From Humulus lupulus (taxonomy: Eukaryota > Streptophyta > Magnoliopsida > Rosales > Cannabaceae), in NCBI RefSeq assembly GCF_963169125.1, contig NC_084796.1, forward strand, positions 84,465,888 to 84,529,887: a DNA stretch of 64,000 bases, given 5' to 3'. Below are positions 34,056 through 45,139 of the stretch, piece after piece (the stretch's first letter is position 1; every line of letters starts with the position of its first letter). The notes beneath the pieces are model-generated. The model had not been told where the DNA came from. It ran no database searches and saw only the letters and a program-made list of their open reading frames with translations. A program made the translations under genes and the position numbers.

Positions 34056-34991
34056 TCTCATTTGTGCCTTTTCCCTTCTTTCTGCTAGCATGTCTAAGCT
34101 TTCGGCCATAGCCGCATGGTTGACCTGGTCCTCGTATGCGTGTATCCTGAAGGAGTTAACCTTCATCTCAATTGGGAGGACAACCTCACATTCATATGCT
34201 AAGAAGAAAGGGGTCTCTCTAGTGGTTGTGTGCGGGGTGGTCCTATAGGCCCAAAGCACATTTGGTAGCTCCTCTACCCAAGCCCCTTTCATCTTCTCCA
34301 GCTTTGTTTTCAAGTTCTTCTTAAGGACATTGTTAATGGCCTCCACCTGCCCATTGGCCTGTGGATGTACAACAGTTGAGAAGCTTCTCCTTATCCCACT
34401 TTCCCTACAGTACTCCTCGAACGTTTCCCCTTCAAACTGTGTGCCGTTGTCAGAAATAATTTTGTAGGGCACTCCATATCTGCAGACAATGAATTTGTTG
34501 ACAAAGATGGTGATATGTTTGGCCGTTATTTTTGCTAGAGGTTCTGCTTCAACCCACTTGGTGAAGTAATCTATAGCTACGAATACGTACTTTGCTCCAC
34601 CTCTACTTGTGAGAAGAGCGCCAATCAGGTCTATCCTCTAGATAACAAAGGGCCAAGGGCTAGTCATGCTAGTTAACTCATTCGGCGGTTTTCAGGAATA
34701 GTTTGCGTGCCTCTAACATTTGTCACATTTCCTTGCGAAGTCATTTGCATCTCTCTCCATGGAGGGCCAGCAGTACCCTTGCCTCATGGCTTTCCGAGCC
34801 GTGGATGGTCCACTCATATGGTAGCTACACTCACCCTTATGTATTTCATATAGTACTTTCATGGCCTCCTCCTCATCAACACATCGCAAGAGTGGCACAG
34901 AAAACCCCCTCTTGTATAAGATCCCGTCCCCCAATGTGTATCGGGTAGACTTATACACCAGCCTCCGTCTTGTCTGTTGGCAAAGCTCCAT
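34056..34991 (-). pseudogene. Integrase zinc-binding and catalytic core, element C
   Basis: The N-terminal zinc domain (34991-34713) reads 'HKGECSYHMSGPSTARKAMR', ending 'DFARKCDKC', an H-H-C-C pattern. The core has 'RIDLIGALLTSRGG' (first Asp), 'IISDNGTQFEGETFEEYC' (second Asp) and 'NGQVEAINNVLKKNL' (Glu), so the D-D-E triad is present. Stops occur after 'KCDKC' and just before 'RIDLIG', where related copies have Trp. The frame changes by one base against the RNase H frame near 34951-34991. At 34050 the frame runs into the solo LTR. Confidence 0.85.
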
Positions 34992-35994
34992 CCTTCAGGT
35001 AACTTATAATCGGGTCGACCCATGACTCCTTTGGGATGTTGACAATGTGAACATCTGAATTAATGATGCTTGGCCTTGGTAAGTATTCCACAGGTACTGA
35101 TTCAAGGATATCCCCATCTTTAGTGGAAGCTAGTTTTGCGAGGGCATCAACATGGGTATTCCTCTCTCTTAGAATTTGCTCTATGCTATACTCCACCAAC
35201 TGCCCTAGATAGCCTCTTACCCTTTCCAAGTATACAACCATCTTAGGACCCCTCGCCTGATACTCGCCCATCACCTGGAACATCACCAATTGTGAGTCAC
35301 TAAAAATGTGTAGATGTGTTACCTTTAGCCCCTAGGCCAACCGCAACCCTACCAATAGCACTTCGTATTTCGCCTTGTTGTTCGAGGCTTTGAACCCAAA
35401 CCATATCGCGCAGTCCATCCCGTGTCCTTCGGGTCCTGTCATCACGATACCCACTCCAGATCCTCCTTCATTGGATGCTCCATCCGTATGCAGGCTCCAT
35501 TCCTCAGAACTCCTTGGGTCTCCTTCTACGACTGATTGTCCCTCTTCTTCATCTCCTCCTTCATTTGGTCGATAAGTGAACTCCACTATGAAGTCTGCAA
35601 GCACTTGTCCATTGATGGAGGTCCTTGGGATGTAAGTGATATCGAATTGACTCAACTCGATTGACCATTTCATCAGTCTCCCCGAGGTTTCGGGTTTATG
35701 CAAGACCTGTCTTAAAGGGCTATCAGTGAGTACTTCGGTCGCATGGGCATAGAGGTAGGGCCTCAACTTCCTTGAAGCCACAACTAACGTGTATGCCAAC
35801 TTCTCTATCTCTGGGTATCGATTCTCCGCATCTACTAATCGTTTACTAACGTAGTACACGGGTTGTTGGTGCTTCTTCTCTCCTTTAACCAGGGCAGTGC
35901 TTATGGCATGCTCGGATACTGCCAAGTATAAGTATAGCCTTTCGCCCTTTTCAGGTTTTTCCAACAAGGGTGGCTTCCCTAAGTGTTCCTTCAA
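34951..35994 (-). pseudogene. RT connection and RNase H of element C
   Basis: 35994-35700 reads the connection ('YLYLAVSEHAISTALVKGEK', 'QPVYYVSKRLVDAENRYPEI'). The RNase H domain follows with 'SLHTDGASNEGGSGVGIV' (first Asp), 'NNKAKYEVLLVGLRLA' (Glu), 'FSDSQLVMFQVMGEYQARGP' (Asp) and 'NTHVDALAKLAST' (last Asp), so all four catalytic acids are kept. One stop follows 'VGLRLA' at about 35332. Same reading frame as gag and RT. Confidence 0.85.
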
Positions 35995-36114
35995 CTTGAC
36001 AAAAGCATCGTCACATTCTTAATCCCAAGAGAACTTTTCGCTCCCTTTTAAGATGTTGAAGAAGGGGAGGCACTTGTTCGTAGATCTCGAAATGAATCTA
36101 TTAAGGGCTGCCAC

Positions 36115-37578
36115 TCATCTAGTTAGACATTGCACCTCCTTCTTGCTCTTGGGCGGGCTCATTTTTATTAGGGCCTTTATCTTATCAGGATTAGCTTCGA
36201 TTCCTCTGGAGTTGACCATGAAACCTAAGAGCTTTCCTGAGGATACACCAAAAGTGCACTTGAGTGGATTCGGCTTCATTCGGTACCTCCTGAGCATGTC
36301 AAACATCTCGCCCAGTTCTATGTTTAGTTCTCTGACATTTTTGGTCTTTACCAACATATCGTCAACATATACCTCCATGTTCCTCCCTATCTTGTTAGCG
36401 AATATTTTGTTCATCAATCTTTGATAGGTGGCACCCGTGTTCTTTAACCTGAATGGCATCACTTTATAGCAATAGACTCCTTTGTCTGTTATAAATGACG
36501 TATGCTCTTCGTCAGCTGGGTTCATAGGTATCTGGTTGTATCCAAAGTAGGCATCCATGAAGCTAAGTAACTCATGCCCGGCCATCGCATCCACCAGCTG
36601 ATCTATCCTTGGGAGTAGAAAATTGTCCTTAGGACAAGCCTTATTGAGGTTTGAGAAGTCCACGCATGTCCTCCGTTTTCCATTCAGTTTTGGGACTAGC
36701 ACATGGTTCGATACCCATATAGGATAGAATGATTCGTGGATGAACCCATTTACCTTCAACTTGTCAACCTCCTCCTTTAAGGCTGCGTACCTCTCTGGGT
36801 CAAGCGCTCGTCTTTTCTGCCTAATGGGCCTTGCCTCAGGGGCGATGTTCAAATGGTGGCACATGATAGTTGGATCTATCCCCACCATATCTTCGGGACT
36901 CCAAGCGAATACATCTAGATTCTCCTTCAAAAACCTCACCAACTTCTCCTTCGCGTCGTCCTGAAGGTTTTTTCCCACCTTCAACTTTCGCAATGGCTCT
37001 TCCATCACCATGATTGCCTCTACGTCCTCCACGGGTTCTGCCCCTAGCTCCTCCATGATTTTGGGGTCTATTTCTTGTGGGTTTGCGCCCCCATGTATCA
37101 CCATCGCCATATGTTCTCGTGATTTCACAGACGTACGAAGGAAGGTGTTATAACACTCCCTTGCTTCTTTCTGTTCTCCTTTCATACTAGCTACTCCACC
37201 GGGAGTTGGGAACTTAACGGCCAAGTGATATATTGAAGTTATCGCTTTCAATTCTATTAGGGATGGTCTCCCCAATACCACATTGAGAGCTGAAACACAA
37301 TCTACCACGACAAAGTTAGCCATGACTATGGTCTGTCTGGGTTGTTCTCCCATGGTGAGTGCCAATTCGATCACCCCTAAAGGTTGTATCGAGTCCCCCG
37401 TGAATCCGTATAAGGAGGATTGGCAGGGTTTCAAGTGTCGGACGCCCAAACCCATCTTTTCCAAGGCGGGGCGATACAAGATATCCATAGAACTTCGGTT
37501 GTCTACAAGGACCCGATGGACTCGCATGTTGGCCAACTGAACTGTCAACACCAAAGGATCATTATGGGGAAAGTGCAC
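36115..37578 (-). CDS. Protease-reverse transcriptase segment of element C (487 codons open)
   Basis: This is the longest open frame in the window and part of the single gag-pol frame. The protease comes first, with 'RVHRVLVDNRSSMDILYRPA': the Gly of the D-x-G-S-S active site is Arg, so it is probably inactive. An acidic linker follows ('EPLRKLKVGKNLQDDAKEKL'). RT runs from about residue 250: 'RQKRRALDPERYAALKEEVD', 'PKLNGKRRTCVDFSNLNKAC', 'LSFMDAYFGYNQIPMNP', the intact catalytic box 'YVDDMLVK', and 'NPLKCTFGVSSGKLLGFMVN'. It stops after 'KEVQCLTR'; the frame resumes at 35994. It serves replication of the element by reverse transcription. This open piece starts at an internal Met, not at the true gag start. 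Confidence 0.88.
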   Translation of the reverse strand: MHFPHNDPLVLTVQLANMRVHRVLVDNRSSMDILYRPALEKMGLGVRHLKPCQSSLYGFTGDSIQPLGVIELALTMGEQPRQTIVMANFVVVDCVSALNVVLGRPSLIELKAITSIYHLAVKFPTPGGVASMKGEQKEARECYNTFLRTSVKSREHMAMVIHGGANPQEIDPKIMEELGAEPVEDVEAIMVMEEPLRKLKVGKNLQDDAKEKLVRFLKENLDVFAWSPEDMVGIDPTIMCHHLNIAPEARPIRQKRRALDPERYAALKEEVDKLKVNGFIHESFYPIWVSNHVLVPKLNGKRRTCVDFSNLNKACPKDNFLLPRIDQLVDAMAGHELLSFMDAYFGYNQIPMNPADEEHTSFITDKGVYCYKVMPFRLKNTGATYQRLMNKIFANKIGRNMEVYVDDMLVKTKNVRELNIELGEMFDMLRRYRMKPNPLKCTFGVSSGKLLGFMVNSRGIEANPDKIKALIKMSPPKSKKEVQCLTR

Positions 37579-39633
37579 CCCTCGCGCATCCTCCTCCGTG
37601 AAAGTGATTGAGTCATTCTTTCCCTTAGAGTTTTTCGGGGGTCATTGTTCCAAACTCATGACACACGGTGGTGGACTCCGTCTGGCTTCTCTAGCATATT
37701 TGTCTCGACCTTTCCTGGATTCTCCCCCAAACCCCGGACCTCCGAAGATTGTTCTCACTTCTCCTTGTATCTCTAGGGCCCTTCTTTGTGCCTAAGGTAT
37801 CACCGACTCGTCCTTCGATTTATGCTTTTCCCTTATGACATATTGGCCCAGGTGGCCCCTACGGATGAGTTCTTCAATCTCTTCCTTCAAATGGGTACAT
37901 TCCGTCATGGTATGGCTGATATCCTTGTGGTACTAGCAGTATTTGCTAGGGTCCCTCATGGACCGGTCTTTTCTCATCGGTGGGGGCCTCATGAAGGGAA
38001 CCCGATCTTCATTTGTGAGGTAGATATGCTCTCTAGTGTTCGTCAGGCTCGTATAAAAGGTGTAAGCCATTTTCCTATGGTCGCTTCCGCATTTGCGCCT
38101 TCACTGTTGATCATCTCTTGGCCCTTCATACGTCCTCTTCTTCTTCTTCCCATTCGACCCTTCACTGACTGGGGGCTTTACATGGGATTTGTTTTTTCCT
38201 GCCTTTAAGTTCGCATGGCCATCCTCCACAAGAATGTACTTTTGTGCCCTCTCATAGAAGTCATCTAGGTCAGTGACTTCCCTTTTGAGAATATTATCCC
38301 ACAACTTGCTCCCCGGACGCACTCCGGTTATGATGGCCATTTTTAACTCCCTGCGGGTCAAGCTTCCTACTTTGGCTACCTCCATGTTAAACCTGTGGAT
38401 GTAGCTCTTTAGACTCTCGTTTTCTCCCTACTTCACGTTGGCGAGGCTGGTGCCCGACATTGTGTAATCACACACGGCGTGATGCTGTTGGAGAAATTCA
38501 TCAGAAAACTACTGCCAAGACGTGACGGACCCTGGTCAAAGTCTCTTGAATCATTTGTCCACAGGTCCTCTCAATGTGACAGCAAAGCAATGGCTCCTGG
38601 CTCCGCTACTAATCCATCTCAACTCCATCAGGTCGTTAAACGCGTCCATATGGTACTTAGGATCTGTGTTTCCTTCATATTGGGTCATATTAGGCTCCTT
38701 GAAGTTGGCTGGGAGCAGAATGGCTTGGATCTCCTTATTGAAGGGCGATTTATGGTCGAATTTTTCCTCAATGGCTTGTCCTCCAGATGCGGTGACGATC
38801 TTGCTCCGTAGGCTCCTCATTTCTGTGTCTAGGTCTTGTCTCCTCTTTTTCAAGGAGTCTCTCAACGTGGACAGGTTAGCATCTCCCTTTCCTTTGCCTT
38901 CCCGGGGTGCCATAAGAGGTATAGTCCTTTTATCCGCCCTTTTCTTGTTGAGTTCCTCTCGTAGATCTGAGGGTGTTCTCCTTGAGGTGATTTTGACGTC
39001 GTTACGAGGGCCAGCGTTGTTCTTCTGCTCTGGCCTCGGGGGCAGCTTCGGTGGTCCGGGACGTTTGTGCTGCTTCGTTCGGGGGGTATTACTTGTGGAG
39101 AGCCGAGTCCTTCAATCGTTTACCAGGACGGTGGTTTCTACCCCCTCTTGTCCTCTCTCTTTTTGCTTAGGGAGAGATATGTTTGATTTCCCTTGCAACA
39201 TGCCATTTAACACCTCTTGCATGTTCTCTAAGGTGGTTTCTAGCCTTTGGTTCTTTCGGTACAGTTCTCGTATCTCCTCTTTGTAGAATCGAGATCTAGA
39301 ACTCGAGCTCATGGAATGGACCTGGGGATGCTTGTCAGGTCTCTGTGTCGATGGGCTCGGATCCTGCCAGCTAGAGTTTGGCACCTGCAGCGGCCTTGGG
39401 GGCGGGAACTCGCCGGCATCTCTCTCAGGGGCAGCTGTTCACCTTGGAGGATTCTCATCTGGTGGGACGGCTGGGGATGAGGCCTCCCTCTCATCTTCGT
39501 GCACCTCGGGTTCCTTTGGGGCCTCCACATCTCTGGGCAGAGGAGGATTCTTCATGGAGGCCTTCACCTGATCTCCATCAAGGTGGACCTCCACCTCTCG
39601 TGGCTCTCTCAGTCCTATAGAACATCTTGGCAT
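37579..39633 (-). pseudogene. Gag of element C, near-continuous frame with stops
   Basis: The start ATG is at 39633, about 50 bp after the primer site. The N-terminal part is charged ('REPREVEVHLDGDQVKASMK'). A coiled-coil stretch 'RELYRKNQRLETTLENMQEV' is at about 39260. The capsid-like core reads 'KSPFNKEIQAILLPANFKEP', 'YEGNTDPKYHMDAFNDLMEL' and 'LTRRELKMAIITGVRPGSKL'. A basic region 'GSNGKKKKRTYEGPRDDQQ' and a degenerate zinc knuckle 'YHKDISHTMTECTHLKEEIE' end it. All open blocks are in one frame, and that frame continues into protease, so C has a single gag-pol ORF. Interrupting stops lie near 39438, 39111, about 38500 and 38101. Confidence 0.85.
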
Positions 39634-39685
39634 TTTTTTTCCTACTGGAATTAATGGAAGAACAGTGGCTTGACATCTATTCTTT

Positions 39686-39703
39686 GCACAGACGGCGCCA
39701 AAC
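39686..39703 (-). other. Primer-binding site of element C
   Basis: The minus strand reads TTTGGCGCCGTCTGTGC next to the LTR end. TGGCGCCGTCTGTG-type primer sites are common in Tat-lineage plant elements, and this differs from G's TTGGTGCTTTC. Confidence 0.8.
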
Positions 39704-41087
39704 TATTGACGGTAAATACTCGTCAACGATACAGGTTAGAAAAATCAAATTAGATTGTGAAAGATAGCTAAGAATAAGATGGAAAGAAATTGAATCAGCA
39801 GAATATACAGAACTACAATGGAGCAAGGATCATATATTTCTTTAATGTCTGTCCATACAATCAGTTTTCCAATCCCTTTCCTGGAGGGGTGAAGGTCTAT
39901 CTATACTGGGGCTCTAATTGCTCCTGATACATTGTGGTCCCAGGAGACAAGATTGGACATAGGTACATTGTCAGGGTTGTGGCACAGGTCATAGTGGAGT
40001 AGAAGGTGGTGGTGTCGGCCTAGTACATAGCTAGAGGTATACAAGTAGTGCCTCCACTCTTTGTACAAATCCATACCACCATTACTTGCACAATGCAGAT
40101 GTCAGGGTCACGCCTCTGTCCTCCTCATGGTCGTACATCCTACTCCCGTATACGTACAGGTACCTTGTACCTGATGGTTACTCTCACATTCCCAAGACAT
40201 GTATTTGCTCAAGGCTATTCCGTATTCTACTATGTGTAGGAAAGCATATGAATTAACATGAATGATATACTCAGTTCTCTACCTCATTATAGGCTTGACT
40301 CCAAATAATTTTTGGATCTCTCTTATTGCTCCTTGTATGCCCCTTCAAGAGGTCTTACACCCCATAAGGGTACGCGAGGCGCTGGCATCACGACATGGAG
40401 ACACCTGGGCAAGATGAAGTGCTGGCGGGTGGCACAGTTATGCGGCCTCTCGGTACTGCTGGGTGAGGTACGGTGCGCCTCGCCGCGCGTGGCTGGGAAT
40501 CCACGTGGTGTCTGTGAGTGTGCAAGCCATCCTGGAAGCCATCACTCGCGTGGTATCCATGGGTACGCGAGCCTCCGCGTGTCGCGCCCTGGTGTTGGTG
40601 CGCAACACCCCCTTGACCTCTTCAGCCTCGCACAGCGAGGCACCTTTGTTTCTGCAAGACTCGCATATCGAGGCACCATTGGTCGCGCCTCCTTTACCTG
40701 TTAAGCCTCGCACAGCGAGGCGCCCATGATTCCGTAAGCCTCGCATAGCGAGGCATCATTGAGACCGCGCCTCGTTCACCTATTAAGCCTCACATAGCGA
40801 GGCACCCATGATTCTGAAAGCCTTGCATAGTGAAGCATCATTGAGACCGCGCGCCTCCCACTCAGCCGACCGAGATTCTAAGCCAAAAACTCATGGCTCT
40901 TGATCTTCTAGTGCCTATGAAAGCCAGACCACTAAGTTGGGCCTCGCTATGCGAGGCCCTTTCTTACCGCGGGGTGGGCATGCGCGTCCAAGCCTAGCTT
41001 GGCCTCTCATAGCAAGACCTTTGCCCCTTTTACGCTCACGCCCATATGTGCCGACGGATGTCTCAAGGGAAATTTTCCACATTCACA
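39704..41087 (-). repeat. 5' LTR of element C
   Basis: This partner of 25899-27283 has the same ends (TGTGAATGTGGAAAATTTCC to CCGTCAATA). The two copies differ by scattered substitutions, which points to a fairly old insertion. It carries the hairpin repeats at 40620-40840. Confidence 0.9.
40620..40840. repeat. Tandem hairpin repeat in C 5' LTR U3
   Basis: GCCTCGCACAGCGAGGC and GCCTCGCATAGCGAGGC palindromes alternate in ~90-bp units, as in the 3' LTR. Confidence 0.85.
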
Positions 41088-41092
41088 GTACT
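41088..41092. repeat. Target-site duplication of element C, right copy
   Basis: GTACT follows the LTR edge ATTCACA and matches 25894-25898. Confidence 0.8.
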
Positions 41093-41980
41093 TTTGTCCA
41101 ATATGCAACCTATGTCAATACAATGATAGCATATTCAATTCTCATCTTTCAAATTTTGAATCAAAATCATTAAATTAAGTAAATAATGATCAAGTATTTA
41201 CTAGCATTACACAAACATCATATAGATTAGAATAGAGAAGAAGTATCAATAGAACATCATAATAATATTAAATAGAAATCCAAGTGAGTACATTAATCCC
41301 TAGATAAAAGAGATTAGTTCATAGATAACATGATGAAAATAAAATTCAAGTAATTGTTCATAAAAATTAACGTAAAGAATTCAGATGAAAAAGAAAACTA
41401 ATTACAACAGCCTTTTCTAAATCTAGGGTTTATAAAACTAAACTGCTTATCAAAACCCCAGAATAATGTTCCTTAAATAGTTTTCCAAGGTTCCCACGAG
41501 AAAAGACTGTTTTGCCCTTCAAAAAGTGGCTTGAAATCTAAAAAACGTGTTGATAGCGCTGTAATCAGAGCCAAAATCCCCTAAAAATTGTTTCACTAGC
41601 GCTGTAGTTCCCTTGATGTAGTGTTGTAGCGCTGATCTTTTGGTCTTGATAGCGCTATGGAGCCTATTTTGTAGCGTTGTAGCGCTAGAAACAGATTCAA
41701 CATGCCTGATCATCTCCTATCCAGCGTTGTAGCGCCTCTTTGCTAGTGCTGTAGCGCTATTGACAGTATCATAGCTCGGACATATCGACCTAGAAAAACA
41801 CGATTTTCTTCAAATTAACTATATTTTCTTCCACTTTCACTTCATTCCGCTCTTTTCACCAACATAACATGGAAAATCTAAAACATGAACAAACGAGCAT
41901 AAATCTGCAATAAAATATCCCTAAACTCATGAAAACCTACCTAAACAATAATCCTAAACGAGCCTAATACTTGTTTATCA
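41093..41980 (-). repeat. LTR H, proximal part
   Basis: On the minus strand the LTR appears to start TGATAAACAAGTATTAGGC at 41980, directly after a purine tract. It runs down to 41093 and continues at 25898 beyond element C, about 1.3 kb in total. It contains a dense AGCGCT cluster (41545-41760). No gag or pol of this element was recognised. Confidence 0.45.
41545..41760. repeat. AGCGCT palindrome cluster in LTR H
   Basis: At least five exact AGCGCT sites and several one-base variants (AGCGTT, AGTGCT) occur, for example GTAGCGTTGTAGCGCTAG and TAGTGCTGTAGCGCTATT. Spacing is irregular. Confidence 0.85.
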
Positions 41981-41992
41981 AACTCCCCCAAA
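41981..41992 (-). other. Purine tract before LTR H
   Basis: The minus strand reads GTTTGGGGGAGTT against the presumed LTR start TGATAAACAAG; the match to a polypurine tract is good but not perfect. Confidence 0.45.
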
Positions 41993-43559
41993 CTGAACCT
42001 TTACTCGCCCTCGAGTAAAAAATCTAACTAGACTCAAACCTAAACAAACCAAGTTGACATAACTGACCAATTCCAACACTCAAGACTGCTATGTATATAT
42101 AATTCTCAAGAAAAACAATCATGCTAATGAAAACATTAATCTAGATTTTCAGTCTCAATTACTTCACTCTTTCACTGCAATCTGTCAACACCAAAGCTCA
42201 TTTACTCATAACCCGCAAATAAAATAATTAAACCACTTTATGCACATCAAATTCTGACCAACTAACCACATAACCAAATATTCCATATGCCTGCATTACT
42301 TACTATTCTCCATTAATATAAATAGATGCACAAACAAGAATCAATAGGAATTTATAAGGGTTGTAATAGAAGGCTTAGGTATAGGTAGATAAAGAGACAT
42401 TTTTAGGCTTAATCATACCACAAGCATTCCAACTAAACAAACTTTCCCAGCAATTTCACACCACTAATCCCTTGTTACCCTTTTTCTGTGCAATGATTGA
42501 GAATATATATATATTTTTTCAATAAACTCCCCCAAACATTGAATTTTCAATAGATAACTATTTGGGAGTATAATCATTTTTCACTTTCTTTTCCTTTCCA
42601 TTCTTTAATTTTTCTCAAGCACGAATAATTTTCTGAATAACACATAATACAAACATCCCATTACACATTCACTCCCCTCATATAATAATTTTCACGCTCA
42701 TGGTATGGGTCAAAAGAGTAAATGGCAATCCAATTTACAGCTAGGCTCAAAAGAATGTGTTAACAAGAAAATAGTTATAAGGCTCAAAAGGGTTGACTAA
42801 GGATAAAATTTAATATGGTTAGCTTGAAAGGCATAACTAGTCTAAAAAAATTGCCTATATCATTTTCCTAAATGTGCGTTGTTTCAAATTTAATCTCAAA
42901 TAGTAAGCAAACTCTCTAAAGGGATCATAAATTAAATTTCCATTTTAAAAAAATATTATTTCAAAAAAAAAAAAATATTTATATTTTAAAAAAAAATATA
43001 ACTTGGAACTTAAGTATTAAAAACTTTTCTTGGAAATGACAACTAATTAATAATTTTTTATGTACCCTAAACTAATAGATGACTATTGGTTTTGCAAAGT
43101 GTTGACCAATTGTATAAATTTGAATAAATATATTCTAACAATAAATTAACATCAAAACAAAAATAAGAAATAAAACTTTCCATATTACATAATGCAATAC
43201 AAATTTAAATTTCGCAATTAATAATATTGTACTGTTGGGAATTTCGAATTATTAAGGAAATAATTAATAAATTTTTTATTTTTAATTAAATAATAATTCA
43301 AAAATATGATTAAATGAATAATTTATAATATTTCGAATTTTTTAGAATTTATTTTTGAAATGATAACTAATTAATGACTTTTTATCTACTAAAAAATAAT
43401 GGATGATTATTGGTTTTGTAAAGTTTTGACCAATTGAAATATAAATTTGGATAAAAATATTCCTACAATAACTAAACATGAAAGCAAAAAAAAAAAAATT
43501 AAACTTTACAATACAATATTAAAATCAAATGTTAAAGACTTAATTGTTCGTAACATTGA
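41993..43559. other. AT-rich sequence, no gene seen
   Basis: It begins 'AACCTTTACTCGCCCTCGAG', probably the 3' internal region of element H, then turns very AT-rich with poly-A/T runs. A ~100-bp segment around 43034 ('GATGACTATTGGTTTTGCAA') recurs around 43357-43460, about 325 bp away, as an imperfect duplicate. Confidence 0.5.
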
Positions 43560-44150
43560 AGACCTAATTAATCTTGATCTTTCATTACATTAGAGAAATA
43601 GTTGTTGGGTCGCTTGAACTTTTTGTTAAATGTATCTCCAAGGTCAATGATGTCAAGGTTAGTAAAATTATTTTTCTGATTCATCACAAATAGTTTTACC
43701 CTTCCTTGACAATGCTTATTTGTATTCACCTTCAAAATAAGTCATCACCACATTTGCGGACTTCATAAAATCTTCAATGTTTCTACCATATGTATCCTTG
43801 GTCATCCCATGAAGTAAACGTTGTTACATCCTCTAATGTAGTAAGTCATCCGTTAGATTTTGGAGAATCATTGTGGCATACTCTTTTCTCAGCTTCCTAT
43901 AATTGTTGGTAAGTTTATTCATAATCAAATCGATAGACTCTTATTTCATGATTTCTTCATTTAAGTAGAGTTCCAGATATTCGAACTCTTTTTGAAGTTT
44001 TTCTATCTTTGATTCGTAAATGGAATCATTAAGTTTTTTCTTCAAATCCATGATTCGCTTATAATCTTCACAATGATTCATATTATAAACTGAGTAGTAG
44101 AGAGAAAGATATTGTGAGGAGAGAAAAAGATATTGTGTGGATATATACAT
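43560..44150 (-). pseudogene. Unrecognised coding relic with coiled-coil start
   Basis: The minus strand opens at 44150. From the second Met it reads 'MNHCEDYKRIMDLKKKLNDS' and 'KIEKLQKEFEYLELYLNEEI', a Lys/Glu-rich helix. After a stop the same frame continues 'LIMNKLTNNYRKLRKEYATM', 'KDTYGRNIEDFMKSANVV' and 'MTYFEGEYK' with further stops. The frame is then lost, although a codon-like stretch 'LDIIDLGDTFNKKFKRPNNY' appears near 43600. I do not recognise the family. It may be a transposon-associated or host-gene fragment. Confidence 0.35.
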
Positions 44151-44226
44151 AAGAATAACATTTATTTATAGGTAAATGAATCAATACAACTCTTCATTTT
44201 TTTTCCCAAATGAGCAATTAATATTC

Positions 44227-44696
44227 TATTATCAATAAATGAGCATCTATTGATAAGATTTCTTCATAACTAATACCTAAGACAACTATTGATATTCTTT
44301 ACATTGAAAATAGAGAATTAATTAAAACTTTTTTTTAAATGCATTAATTTCGGCCAAAACTTGAGTCATTAAAAAAAATAGATAACTAAAAGCCCATTTT
44401 ATTCAAAAAATAATAAAAACAGAAAACTATTTTGATTTTTGCCAAACTATGTAAATTTTTTTATTATCAATAAATAAGAATATATTGATAAGAATACATC
44501 ATAACCAATACCTAAGACAACTATTGATATTATTTACCTTGGAAATAGAGAATAAATTAAAACTATTTTGAAAATGCATTAATTTTGGCCAAAACATGCA
44601 TTATTATAAAAATAATTGAAAATTAAAAATCCATTTTATCCGAAAAATGAAAGAAAAAAAAACTAATTTGATTTTTGAAAAGATGGATCTCTTTGT
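44227..44696. repeat. 235-bp tandem duplication
   Basis: The start 'TATTATCAATAAAT' occurs at 44227 and 44462. Both copies share 'CCTAAGACAACTATTGATAT', 'ATGCATTAATTT(C/T)GGCC' and 'CCATTTTAT', with scattered differences. Confidence 0.8.
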
Positions 44697-44699
44697 ATT

Positions 44700-45139
44700 C
44701 TCTTGGAAAAATTAAATTATTTTTGTTGTGCAATTAGATATTTATTCACTGTTTCTATATTGCACAATTAGAAAATATGTTCATTTATTATAATTAGTTA
44801 GGTAATTTATGAAGTCCATTAATTTAGAGATTTCTTAATGGTCAACTGTTAATTATTAATTTAAATTTAATTATATTTTTAAAATCAAAATCTCAAAATT
44901 ATCAACATACAATTTCGACCATCAATTTCTATTTTTTCTAAAGGAAAATTTCACTCCAACAAATTTTTTAATTCTAATATTATTATTAAATATATATTAA
45001 TAAGATTTTATTTTAAGATAAAAAATAAATAAAAGCTTCTATTCATAACAAACCCCAATAACTAAGTGTCCATAAAAAAATATTAACATAATAGAATATA
45101 TGTAAGACCTAAAGACACTCAAACACATAGAAACATTAA
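44700..45139. other. AT-rich sequence, nothing recognised
   Basis: No ORF and no repeat end was seen; it is mostly A/T with poly-A near 45140. Confidence 0.5.

Larger units (their letters stand above)
25899..41087 (-). mobile_element. Complete Tat-lineage Ty3/gypsy element C with antisense gene
   Basis: This minus-strand element is bounded by two LTRs of ~1.38 kb and a perfect 5-bp duplication (GTACT). Order on the minus strand: 5' LTR 41087-39704, primer site TTTGGCGCCGTCTGTGC, gag, protease, RT, RNase H, integrase, a ~4-kb 3' region carrying a plus-strand gene, polypurine tract, 3' LTR 27283-25899. The large 3' region with an opposite-strand ORF is a known trait of the Tat lineage. A solo LTR (31712-34050) lies in integrase. 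Without it the element would be about 12.8 kb. Confidence 0.9.

Noticed and set aside
38522..39286. A 254-codon plus-strand open frame
   Set aside because: It is the mirror of the element C gag frame on the minus strand, which carries the recognisable Gag motifs.
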